From Chlorophyllum brunneum (lineage: Eukaryota; Basidiomycota; Agaricomycetes; Agaricales; Agaricaceae): DNA of 64,000 bases. The position numbers were made by a program, and so were the translations under genes. Position 1 is the stretch's first letter. The number at the start of each line of letters is the position of its first letter. The stretch is from assembly GCA_963576785.1 (NCBI GenBank), contig OY756150.1, forward strand, positions 1,984,001-2,048,000. Reading direction: 5' to 3'. A model generated the notes under the pieces. It was not told where the DNA came from and did not search any database. It was given only the letters and a program-made list of their open reading frames with translations. Positions 55,368 to 64,000 of the stretch are shown in pieces.

Positions 55368-56252
55368 CTGTCACCTTTGTCATCATGTCGCATATAGTAG
55401 TACAGTATGTAGACTATATTTCTACCTGTTTATCCAAACGAATGTATGGTCCGGTCCCCACCCAGCACCCAGTTATTCATGTGCCCGTCCTTCGTGAGAA
55501 TGTTGGCAAAATCGATAGCTGGTGTGGTTCTCGCCTTTTGAACCGATAAGTTGCTGCCTCTGTGTTACTGGGCACCCCGTTCTCCCCTCTGGAGTCATAC
55601 TCATTGGCAATAAGTCCTTCATCCGTTGTCTTGATCTGACGGTCGTCAACTCCTCACTGAACTTGGCCATGTCCGAGACGCTCAAGACGGTCGATTAACA
55701 CGCATGCGACGATGGGTTTTGGATTACGACGAAATTGCGCGGCCATGACACCATATCGAAGTGCGATGGGTTTCCCAATGCTCCCTGATATCTTACCTAC
55801 ACAAGCGTCCACCCCCAAACAAATAATGACACATCGACATTACGTGTAATTGCTCGGTCACGTCAGTAAAGAAAGTGATCTCCCGGAATAGGTTACCTGC
55901 ATACTGTGCTCCACGTACACCGGTCTGATGTAGGACCAGCCTCGTGCTCAGGCGAGCAAGAAGCCTGGCGCCGCTCTGTGGTCACCATCATCGCCACGGC
56001 TCGTCGTAACCATATAAAAATGCACATCTGACGCGGTGACATGAATCAAGCCCTGGTCCAAACACTACAACACCCCGTTTTTCATATCTTTCACCGCGCC
56101 TTGGCCTTGGCTCGTCAAGCTATTTTCGTCCACACTCCAGTTCACTTATATCTGGACCTTCTCTAACTCTAAATTTGCATGCCGAGTCCGCAGCAGGACA
56201 CGTTCAAACTGCCTTTGTACCTCCACGACACCAATTTACTTTTCGTCGCACA
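55368..56252. other. Spacer after copy E
   Basis: About 55775-55980 is the third, diverged copy of the 190-bp segment seen at 47907 and 52502. It marks the right end of the duplicated array. CT-rich sequence just before 56253 could be the promoter or 5' UTR of the next gene. Confidence 0.5.
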
Positions 56253-56836
56253 ATGAGCCTCACTCGGATGCCAACACTGCCAGCCCTCGTATCCGACCTC
56301 ATCATCGACAGTGATTCAGAGTCCGATGATGAGACCGTTCTAAAGACGCCTCCGAACCCAACAATAGTTCGACTGCCACCTTTTCTCGCTCAATCTCACA
56401 AACCAATCTCCACTCTCCCGCCAAATCAAAGACCCATCGCAGGCTCTAAACGTGTTCATCGTTTTCGCGAAACACAAGGGGTGGACATTGGTCAAGGAGG
56501 TGGGGAGGTCTTGCAGAGCATCACAGCTTCTCCGGCATTGGAACACAAGAGTTTCGAGGTACGCTACCTCTATTTTTGTTGTTATCGTTTGTCAGATGCC
56601 ATTTGCTAATTGCTCTTTTCTATCTCTCCTGACCACTTGACACTGAACTAAACTTGCGAGGGTAGGAGTTGAGAATGGAATGCTACCTGCAGTCCCGGCT
56701 CGCCACAGGCTCCCCCCCCAGAGCAGTTGATCCAACGACAACACCTTGGGAAGTTATCCCACCGGCGTTCAATGCCTTCCATGTCGTGCGTCGCGTTCAC
56801 AGTACTCACGAGGACGACGTGGTAATGTCAGTTTGA
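56253..56836 (+). CDS. Hypothetical protein, two exons
   Basis: Exons 56253-56558 and 56666-56836 give 158 residues. The intron (GTACGC...GGGTAG, 107 bases) has a branch-like CTGAACTAA. The N-terminus is MSLTRMPTLPALVSDLIIDS, followed by an acidic patch (DSDSESDDE), a Pro-rich linker, SKRVHRFRETQGVDIG, and then, across the splice, KSFE-ELRMECYLQSRLATG and TPWEVIPPAFNAFHVVRR. The continuous sense across the junction supports the model. A further intron (GTAATG at 56822) would lengthen the C-terminus. It looks soluble. I do not recognise the family; the Glu-Leu-Arg-x-Glu-Cys-Tyr block is the most likely conserved core. Confidence 0.5.
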
Positions 56837-59800
56837 TCCGTGGCCGAAAATTTCCTTTTCTCTTGTGCCCTCCTTCGACGTTCGGTACAATTCTCCTATC
56901 CCATATAGTTGCCCCTCGTTTCTGTTTAAGCACTCATAGGCTTTCGGTGATATTCTTTTCTCAATTTTACAACCATAATATGACTTGGCTCAACCTGCTG
57001 TTTTGTATTCGCTAATCTATTGCATACTGATAGGATGTCACCTTGTCCGTTTACGATTGTGAACGTAAGACCTTCGGTCACTTGAACGAAACTCAGGACA
57101 CTGTATCAGTTCAACGATTTGTTAGACTGGTCCCGATCCACTAGATGACAATACCCCGAGAGACCTGCTTGTCGTTCGGGTTGAACGTAACCCTGATAAA
57201 AGCTGCGGTGGTATCGAGTATGTCGCTCATCGTCCAAGCTCTAACACTCACAATTCCATGCTGAAATTTTATCTCTAGCTATGCAAGGGGGACTGATATA
57301 CAGAGTGACCGTATCAATGAAACTCGTTGATCTTTGAATAATCTAACAACCTACAATGAGGGGTCCAATTACATACCTCATTCATGTATACCCGTTCCCG
57401 ACTTCCCGACTGAACGGCAAACGGAAAGTGATTGCCTACGAAATTACCCCGATATCTTATATGCATAGAAGGCAAAGGACTTCTCACATTCCTACCTTCA
57501 TGTTCATGGACACTCGAAGTGTACAGGCGCCGGGGTCGTCGACGGCACAACAGGACCAATCAGTGGCATGACAGCCTTGGAGCTATGCCCTAACGTGGAC
57601 AAGGGTTTGCGCCCCCTTCCTGGGACATCCTTGGTTCGTCCTGGCCGTTATGACATCCCCGGAAAAAAAACTCGGAATCGACAACCATCGCGAATTATTT
57701 TCCTCACGAAAATGTATATTTTTATGAAGATCTGGTTCGTTGGAATGTGAAAACGGGTGGGGTTTTGACCAATAACGCTTCATCTGTGATCCAGATGCAA
57801 CTTTTTATACAGTCGGTGGCGAGGGGAAGAGACGAAATTGTGGCTGGCACCGGTCCCCCTCATTCTCGATGCTGTGATCGCTCATACCATGTTACTTGGG
57901 ATATTCTTCACCTCAACTTTATTCAAGCCGTCCAGAATGGATAGGTCGCACGCGGGCCTCTAGCCATACGCGAGTGTCTATTACCCAACAGTCCGCAATT
58001 GTAAATGTTGCTCAGTGGGATTATGGACGACCGCGCGTGGAAATTGCCCAAGACGTCAGACGATTGAAGTTGACGAGAGGAGTTGAACACTTACCTCATT
58101 TATGAAGGGTTTGAGAGGACCAGGACTTGGTGTCGGGCGATTTCTTTGAATACAGCTCCTTTTACTTCCCGCTCTAACATAACCTTTTACGAGAATGAAG
58201 TACCTGGTTTCTTTGGCAACTGTTCTTGGAGATGCAGCTGAAGGAACGGGAGTAAGGTGGATGATGTAGCTCGTTGAACGCTCGCATTGTACCCCTCTCC
58301 ATTCGATTCAGAGTTTTTGATAGTCTGAGCACCGGAGTGTACAATCGTGCAGGCTTCTCTACTTTTATTCGAAGGCGTTGGCAGATTGCTGAGTCCACTT
58401 GTAAGCTATGTGTAAGCTATGGTCGCACTGTCGTTATGTTTGGGGTAATCGATCGCCTAAGGTGCGCACCGGATGCCAAGCCTTAGGTGGATACTTGATA
58501 GGAAGGCAGATCTTCTAGCCGAGATCTGATCATCCATAAATTTATGCGCCAGGCTCGAGGCTCGAGTCGGAGCGCAGAAATCGCAGACCCAAAGGGGGTA
58601 TAACTGATCCGCATACGAGCGTCTATCGCATTCTTGGCTGCTGAGCGATGGTGCCTGGTAGCCTTAGAATCATAAAGTCTTCAATTCACTGGTTTGACAT
58701 GGGTCGACATGGATAGAGAAGCACAGTACACCCGGAGGTCGGTGGGATTGGACTTAAGGGCTTAGGGCTGTACATAGTAGATTCAACGACTACATTTCCA
58801 ATTTCACACGCTGCGCAACATTGCTCACAGCATTACTCACCCAATGTATTCTGATGCTTCCCAGGTGCTTCCCAGCCATGGCAGCAGTGCAATCTAGTTG
58901 TACTGTAGTCACAGTCTACTCAAGTATACCGTAAACGCAATCCGCGACAAGCATCCTTGTTGCCGACTTTGATCGGATTGAGATACTTTTGGTCGACAAT
59001 CCCCCTAGGAAAGACGTTTTTCCCTGGTGCTAGGTCAGTTCAGAGTATAGAGTTAGACCTTGGCTACCTGAAGGTGGCTCACTCCCGTCGTACAAGGATG
59101 TTCCTGGTCCATCGCCAACCCCATTTGTTGTCCCCGTATTACATGTACTGTTTGTAGAACCCACCAGCCACGACATGTATCAGTGAATCGCACGACGTCT
59201 GTGTAGTGCAAGTGTAGATGATTGACTCTGACTAGTCTTCCCCTTCCCTTGATCCCGGTTGGGGTATGAAGATACGACCGATCCTTGCATAAACCCTCTA
59301 CTGATCCCACGGATAGATATACCAAATGTGTTTTGATATGCTTAATATAATTGAGCCAGGTTACCCTTCTTGTCCCGAGCTCACTACTAGTCCAGGGCGG
59401 TGGGTTGAATGGAGAATTTTGTCCAAGTCAAGTGACCTTCAAAGAGGTATCGGCAGCAATTCGGTTAGTGCCACACACCCAAAAACATCACGTTTGCTGT
59501 TGTGGGAAGGATACGCGTGGAAATCGCAGGTTGCAGGTGGTCGATTCCATTGTGCACTGAGGGGGAATATGTCATCGTCACCAACTCATCCGACAGTACG
59601 ACAACGCTAGACCGCCAATCGACTCCAAGACTTAACCAGAATCTCGCCCCGAGTCGACTCTATTTATCGATTCCCCCTCGAGGGCATGGCAAATAGAGCT
59701 TTTAGAGCGCCAGGCGAATGCCATCGTTACTTACCTATTAAATTGATTTTAAAGTTCATTTCCCAAGCTCCCCCCAAAGCATGTGCCGTCACATGGATAG

Positions 59801-60006
59801 TATACACACTCTTTTTCTTCTTTAACGTCAGGTTGTGGTAATCAATACATATAACTGTACGTGATTCACTGCCAAGCCCTGGTTCTGACCCTTTCTGGTT
59901 CATGCTCCTTATCCAAGAACCCCTATTATTTTATTCCTTTGAGGCACGCCCCTGAGCAGGATAAAAGGCCTTCGGAGTACACTTCTGCTTTGTAGGTTCC
60001 CGCGAC
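56837..60006. other. Gene-poor stretch
   Basis: About 3.1 kb where I see no supportable gene. Short frames on both strands (for example 58196, MKYLVSLATVLGDAAEGTG followed by a GTAAGG) could be exon fragments but have no partner. No match to the duplicated units or transposons here. Confidence 0.4.
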
Positions 60007-61237
60007 ATGACTGCAACACTTATCAGGCAGTACACCAACGGTCAGTGAGTCTATCCCGTCGACTCCAGATGCAAACCTCGAAGATTTCCTCCCTAGTTGC
60101 CGGGTTGGCGCTACTCATATACGATCAGGCATTAACGTGGGATAAGGAAGTGAAGTTTATCTGGCGGTCAGTATCTGGTCCATCGCCCGTCGGTTCATAT
60201 GATGGATGACGGATACCAGGAGTTCTGACTGGATCGAAAAGATCAGCTTTTTCCTTGCCCGCTATTGGGCACTGGTCACACAAATGTCAGCGCCTGTCCT
60301 AATCCTACCAGAATCTACCTCACTAAATCAAGTACCTAGCATCAATCTGACCTACACGCATCCTGCTATCCTCAAAAAGCAGATGGTAAACTGTCACACA
60401 TGGTTTGGGTTCCAGACGAGTGCCGTCGGGGTGCTATTGATCAATCTTCAGTTGACACTGATGCTCAGAGGTTCGGTCGCCTGTTGGTTCAATATATGTG
60501 TCTTTGCTGAGACGATTCACATAGTGTATGCGCTGTACGCCCGTAGTGCTAAGATTGGGTGGTTTCTTATCGCCTGGTTTATCTTCTCCACAACAACGAC
60601 TTCCATTGTTGGGGGAAAGTCGGTGCATGTATTGCAGCTGGACTCGGACTGCATGATGAAGGAAACACCAGAGACAACGATAACCTTCAGGTAATAAATT
60701 TTCTGGATTCCAAAACCGGCGTACTCACAGTGTAAAAAATAACCCAGTGTTATGATTATCCTAGATCAGTGTGTACTATGGGGCCTCACAGCCTACAAAT
60801 ATCAGGACGCCATACATCATGGTTGGTCGAGAAATCCGATTATACGCCTTATCATGCGGGATAGCACATGGTCCTCTCTCGCAATATGCTGTAAATTTCC
60901 CTTTATTCTCATTTTCGAGTCCACTAATTCCGAATAAAAGGCTTACTCCTTACCACACTCCCATATTCACTCTGTGTGAGACAAATAGGTCATATCGTAT
61001 ACTGGTAAGGCAGAACCTTCATGACTCGCTTGTTCTTGTTCACCCCATCCCGCAGCCTCCTATGTTCGTTGATTTCTGTCGGGGTATGGTTAAGGTCATT
61101 GTCGTTCACATAATATTTCCTAACCGTTTTTACAGACGTGCCGAATGATTCTTAATCTGCGTAATTTGAAGATTCCGGAGCGCTCTTCAACTATAGAGCT
61201 TACAACATTGAATTTAGATTTAGAAACTATGGGCTGA
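60007..61237 (+). CDS. DUF6533-domain multi-span membrane protein
   Basis: Spliced gene with exons 60007-60040, 60097-60166, 60220-60470, 60535-60690 and from 60748, with introns of 56, 53, 64 and 57 bases. Joining them gives the DUF6533 signature: VAGLALLIYDQALTWDKEVK, FIW, then RSSDWIEKISFFLARYW. Later segments are typical of the family: GVLLINLQLTLML joined to RVYALYARSAKIGWFLIAWF, then CVLWGLTAYKYQDAI and GWSRNPIIRLIMRDSTW. A last exon after ACAG near 61134 reads CRMILNLRNLKIPERS and ends at TGA 61235-61237. The splicing between about 60890 and 61134 is unresolved. These proteins have about seven spans and are abundant in mushrooms. Function unknown; a receptor-like role is only a guess. 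Confidence 0.75.
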
Positions 61238-62027
61238 ACAATAGATGGAGGTGTTATTGATATACCATGTACCTGGTCAAACATATCTACTCATGACATC
61301 CATTCAACGCCGGAACGTGGATGAAGGGGGGGGGCGCGTCGTGGGTTCGAGTGGTGGGATGCCCCTTCGTGAGTCCATGTACTCGGAAATGAGCAATATT
61401 AAATACAGAGAGAAGATAAAATCCTGGAGTCAGTGTTAGGCCACAGACGAAAACCGATCAGGAAATATGCCCGCCGCTGGAAGGGGTCAGAGGATTATTG
61501 GCCTCCCCCGGTGGTGGATCGGGCCCTCCGCGGCCCTTGCTTTCCCGGGTCTGGAGGAGTGTCCTGCCGGTGGGTGGAACTGTTCCTGACGGTGTCGTCG
61601 TGTCGTTGTTTGGGGAGGGAGATCGTGCCGCTTTAGGAATAATTTTGTACCTGGAGAAGTGTGCCATGCGATATTGCCATGGAAAAATTATTTATGCTTG
61701 TGTTGCTAAGCGTCAGTTGATGTACGGTAGAGGAACACTGCAGCCCAGTCACACTCCCCCGAGGTATCGGACTTTTTCCAGGGTCGTGAATATTGTGCCC
61801 CAGACCTTGCCCCGACACTATATTTATTCCGTTGTTCGTGATCTTGACGATATGACCAGCAGGATCCTCAGAAGGCCATCCAAAACACGAATCTTTCCGA
61901 TTTACCCGTGGCACTGAAACTCACACGCTGAAAAATATCTGTCACATTTGCGCATATCTACTCGAAATATCAGTCATAAAGAAGTAGGTCTAGATTATCC
62001 CAAGCCTGAGACACTTGTTGAAATCGT
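61238..62027. other. Spacer, no supported gene
   Basis: A plus frame 61498-61917 of 139 codons begins without a natural ATG context. It has no recognisable pattern and overlaps an equally long minus frame. I see nothing decisive. Confidence 0.4.
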
Positions 62028-62548
62028 TCACAACCAGGTATCTTGAGCATTATGGCCCTTTCTACTAGGGTCAAAAATGGAGAAAGAATTTACATAGGCC
62101 CAATATCTCGAATACCTGCACCTCCTTTGAAACACCGTTAATCCGGGACGAGATGAACACTCACCATCCGACATGTTCCCAGTCAATAACACCTGATATC
62201 CTTCAAACACCACGCCACGATGTTTCAGGTGTAGTGGCACGATGTTTAAAGACGATCCGGTAGTCTTTACTTAGAAGATTTTCTTCCGTTTTTGGGTTTG
62301 GAAGGTCAGATGCGTGGACCACGTCATAAGGCTGCTATACCATTCGTTCGGGCTTTTCGTCGATTATACTTGCGCAAGCGCAGGGTCGTATTTTCGCCGC
62401 GGAACCCACAGACCACAATCCCGTGTGGATTAGCAAAAGGGCGTATCCTCTCAAGGCATGTTGCGACTTCAGACATGATAATATCCAACTCGCTATCAGG
62501 ATACGACTGGTAGACATCCGGAAGAGGTTCTCCGGGTATCTTGGTCAT
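62028..62548 (-). pseudogene. Aminoglycoside-phosphotransferase-like protein, incomplete
   Basis: Two pieces of the APH/choline-kinase-like fold are read right to left. At 62548-62324, MTKIPGEPLPDVYQSYPDSE continues to SEVATCLERIRPFANPHG and VCGFRGE, the usual hinge segment after the N-lobe (preceded in frame by RKTIL). At 62199-62165, ISGVIDWEHVGW carries the metal-binding Asp of the family. A 49-base intron (62164-62116, GTGAGT...GTGCAG) then joins it to YSRYWAYVNSF. The catalytic His-Gly-Asp block expected between them (near 62230-62300) is not seen, and the frame just upstream of ISGV is interrupted. The N-lobe was not found to the right. It is either a decayed gene or one whose other exons I could not place. 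Confidence 0.55.
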
Positions 62549-64000
62549 TAGTATGGTCTTGCGCTCTCACGGTCCTCTGTGAGTGTAGCATAAGATGCGA
62601 GAAACAGCCTGAGAAAGGTCATCATAGTTGCTCGTGCTTCGTGTTTCCCATTGGCGGGGTATGTGTAGGGCTTGATGAGGAGGCCAAAAGGGGTTCGTTG
62701 GTAGGCGGTCTGGGCCTTTTATGCAAGTCCCCGGCACATGTCCTATCCAGAGCACCTAATGAACGGAAGGCTAACGTAGTCACATATACTCGACTAGGGC
62801 CATCTTCGTTCGGATATTTGTGCAGCAAGCAGGCTGGTGACCTACGGATAAGAACCAAACAGGGACTGGGAATTTTCACCATCAGCTTACCGGTGGCCTC
62901 CTCCCTCATAATTTGGAGGAGAGGAGGACTGGCCCGGGCCAATTTACCGAGTTAAAGGGTACGACAGGAGATAGTTTAAAATAATGTTCCATTAATTTAA
63001 AACACCCATCAATATAACACTGTTAATTACTGTTAATAACTGTGTGAAAAATACGGGGTAGGGGGTGGTTGTTTCAAATTCTGAGATTCGAGAAATTTCA
63101 TTCACGAAGCCGAAATTGGCCAAAAGTACTTTCCTTTGCCCAATTCACTGCGTACTCATACAGCCACTTGAGTGGGAGGCACCGTTTGCTGCGTTGATTC
63201 TCTTGTTAGAAAACCTTCTCCAGAAGACCTTCCGGAGCGCGAACTGAGTATCCGACACCCTTGCCACCTTTGGAAATAGATGGAAATGACATAATGCGGC
63301 CGAAGGAGATGAACTTGGGACTTCGGTATGGGTGTTCGACATCAAGGTGAGAGCGACATTCTGTATATCTCTTTGGATGATGAAACGGATAAATGGAACA
63401 TGGAGCTTAGTCAAAAAAACCAAGGGTACCACGCCACCCAAAAGTATTGGGTGCTTGGTGACGGTCCTCAGCGTTCAGCGCTGAAATATGTACGTCTTAT
63501 TAAAAGTACGATCACATTATAATGAGCTCCACATGCCGAAAAGCAAATATCCCCCATGTCCTAAAAGCAACCAATTGATCTAGGATCCAGGACCCCCAAC
63601 CTTTCAAGGCAACCAATGTTCTGTACTATGACGAACGCAAAACGGGACAGGGGGGGTACCTTTCCACAGGAGTCAGGGCCTCTTTGTGCCGACGAGCAGG
63701 TGGCCTGCCCTGAGGTCCGAATGTGAACGTTGTGAACGCTGGTACGGTTCCGGTTGCCCACTTCAACCCTTTACCCTCTCCTTGTCAGTAAACTCTCATA
63801 CCAAGGGAGCGGTAAACATGGACGGCTTCAGGGTCGAAGTCAACCGATACGGTCGGGGCTGAGCTGTAGAATGGATTTCGGGCTAAGTAGGGGTGGGAGA
63901 TCGAAAAAATCCATAAGCCTGAGAATAGTCGAGGCTGGTCAGCCGATGCCATCAATGTAGATGACTTGTGATTGGCACGAAAAAGTTTCAGGAAGCTCTA
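62549..64000. other. Right edge, no supported gene
   Basis: Possible N-terminal exons of the preceding minus-strand gene may lie in 62550-63300. One candidate is the minus frame near 63287, MSFPSISKGGKGVGYSV, but no continuous model can be built. Beyond 63500 only short frames are seen. Confidence 0.3.

Noticed and set aside
58196..58270. Secreted small protein (MKYLVSLATVLG...)
   Set aside because: Only 20 or so codons before a stop or a possible splice site, with no downstream exon found.
61498..61917. 139-codon plus-strand ORF
   Set aside because: No domain and no convincing start. An equally long minus frame overlaps it.
1..64000. CRISPR arrays, tRNA or rRNA genes
   Set aside because: No regular spaced repeats, cloverleaf-like sequence or rRNA blocks were seen on reading.

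Overview
The window looks like nuclear DNA of a mushroom-forming basidiomycete (Agaricomycetes). The reasons are spliced genes with introns of about 48-57 bases, a DUF6533-type membrane protein, an aminoglycoside-phosphotransferase-like gene of the kind common in these fungi, a multicopy Agaricomycete-type membrane protein family, and Tad-like LINEs and chromodomain Ty3/gypsy elements. The species cannot be named from the sequence.

Left part (1-30463): a nested retrotransposon stack. A minus-strand Ty3/gypsy element (5' LTR 30189-30463, gag about 29791-28000, pol about 27700 down to 3937, extra ORF 3812-2954) is split inside its integrase by a plus-strand Ty3/gypsy element (4188-24383; 305-bp LTRs; 5-bp target duplication TGGGT). 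That second element was itself hit twice by full-length plus-strand LINEs: 4615-11382 in its leader (14-bp duplication) and 14690-21715 in its pol (14-bp duplication). A third LINE (1-2953), cut by the window edge, adjoins the distal end of the minus-strand element. All copies are defective, with many in-frame TGA codons, frameshifts and lost catalytic residues. Both gypsy elements carry a primer site complementary to their own LTR just downstream of the TATA box, as in self-primed Tf1/sushi elements. Both also carry an additional ORF after the integrase chromodomain.

Middle part (30464-55400): a local array of duplicated units. Each unit has an upstream block holding relics of a second, decayed gene-like repeat, and most end in a gene for a roughly 455-residue polytopic membrane protein of unknown function with a C-terminus of the form W-T-T-F-I-P-H-F. 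Three copies are intact (36137-37550, 40569-41996, 46125-47555). One has a single premature stop (53942-55367), one has an internal deletion plus an inserted repeat (34129-34922), and one is a relic (about 48784-49300). The intact copies share one intron position and a promoter with GCATGC(A/G)GAC about 20 bases before a TATATA box. A 380-bp dispersed repeat with a hairpin end occurs three times in both orientations. Between the last two family members lie a PD-(D/E)XK-like nuclease ORF (51816-52412) and a minus-strand ORF of unknown function.

Right part (55400-64000): ordinary gene-poor sequence with a small two-exon hypothetical gene (56253-56836), a multi-exon DUF6533 membrane protein (60007-61237), and a minus-strand aminoglycoside-phosphotransferase-like gene or fragment (about 62548-62028). 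No tRNA, rRNA or CRISPR array was recognised.
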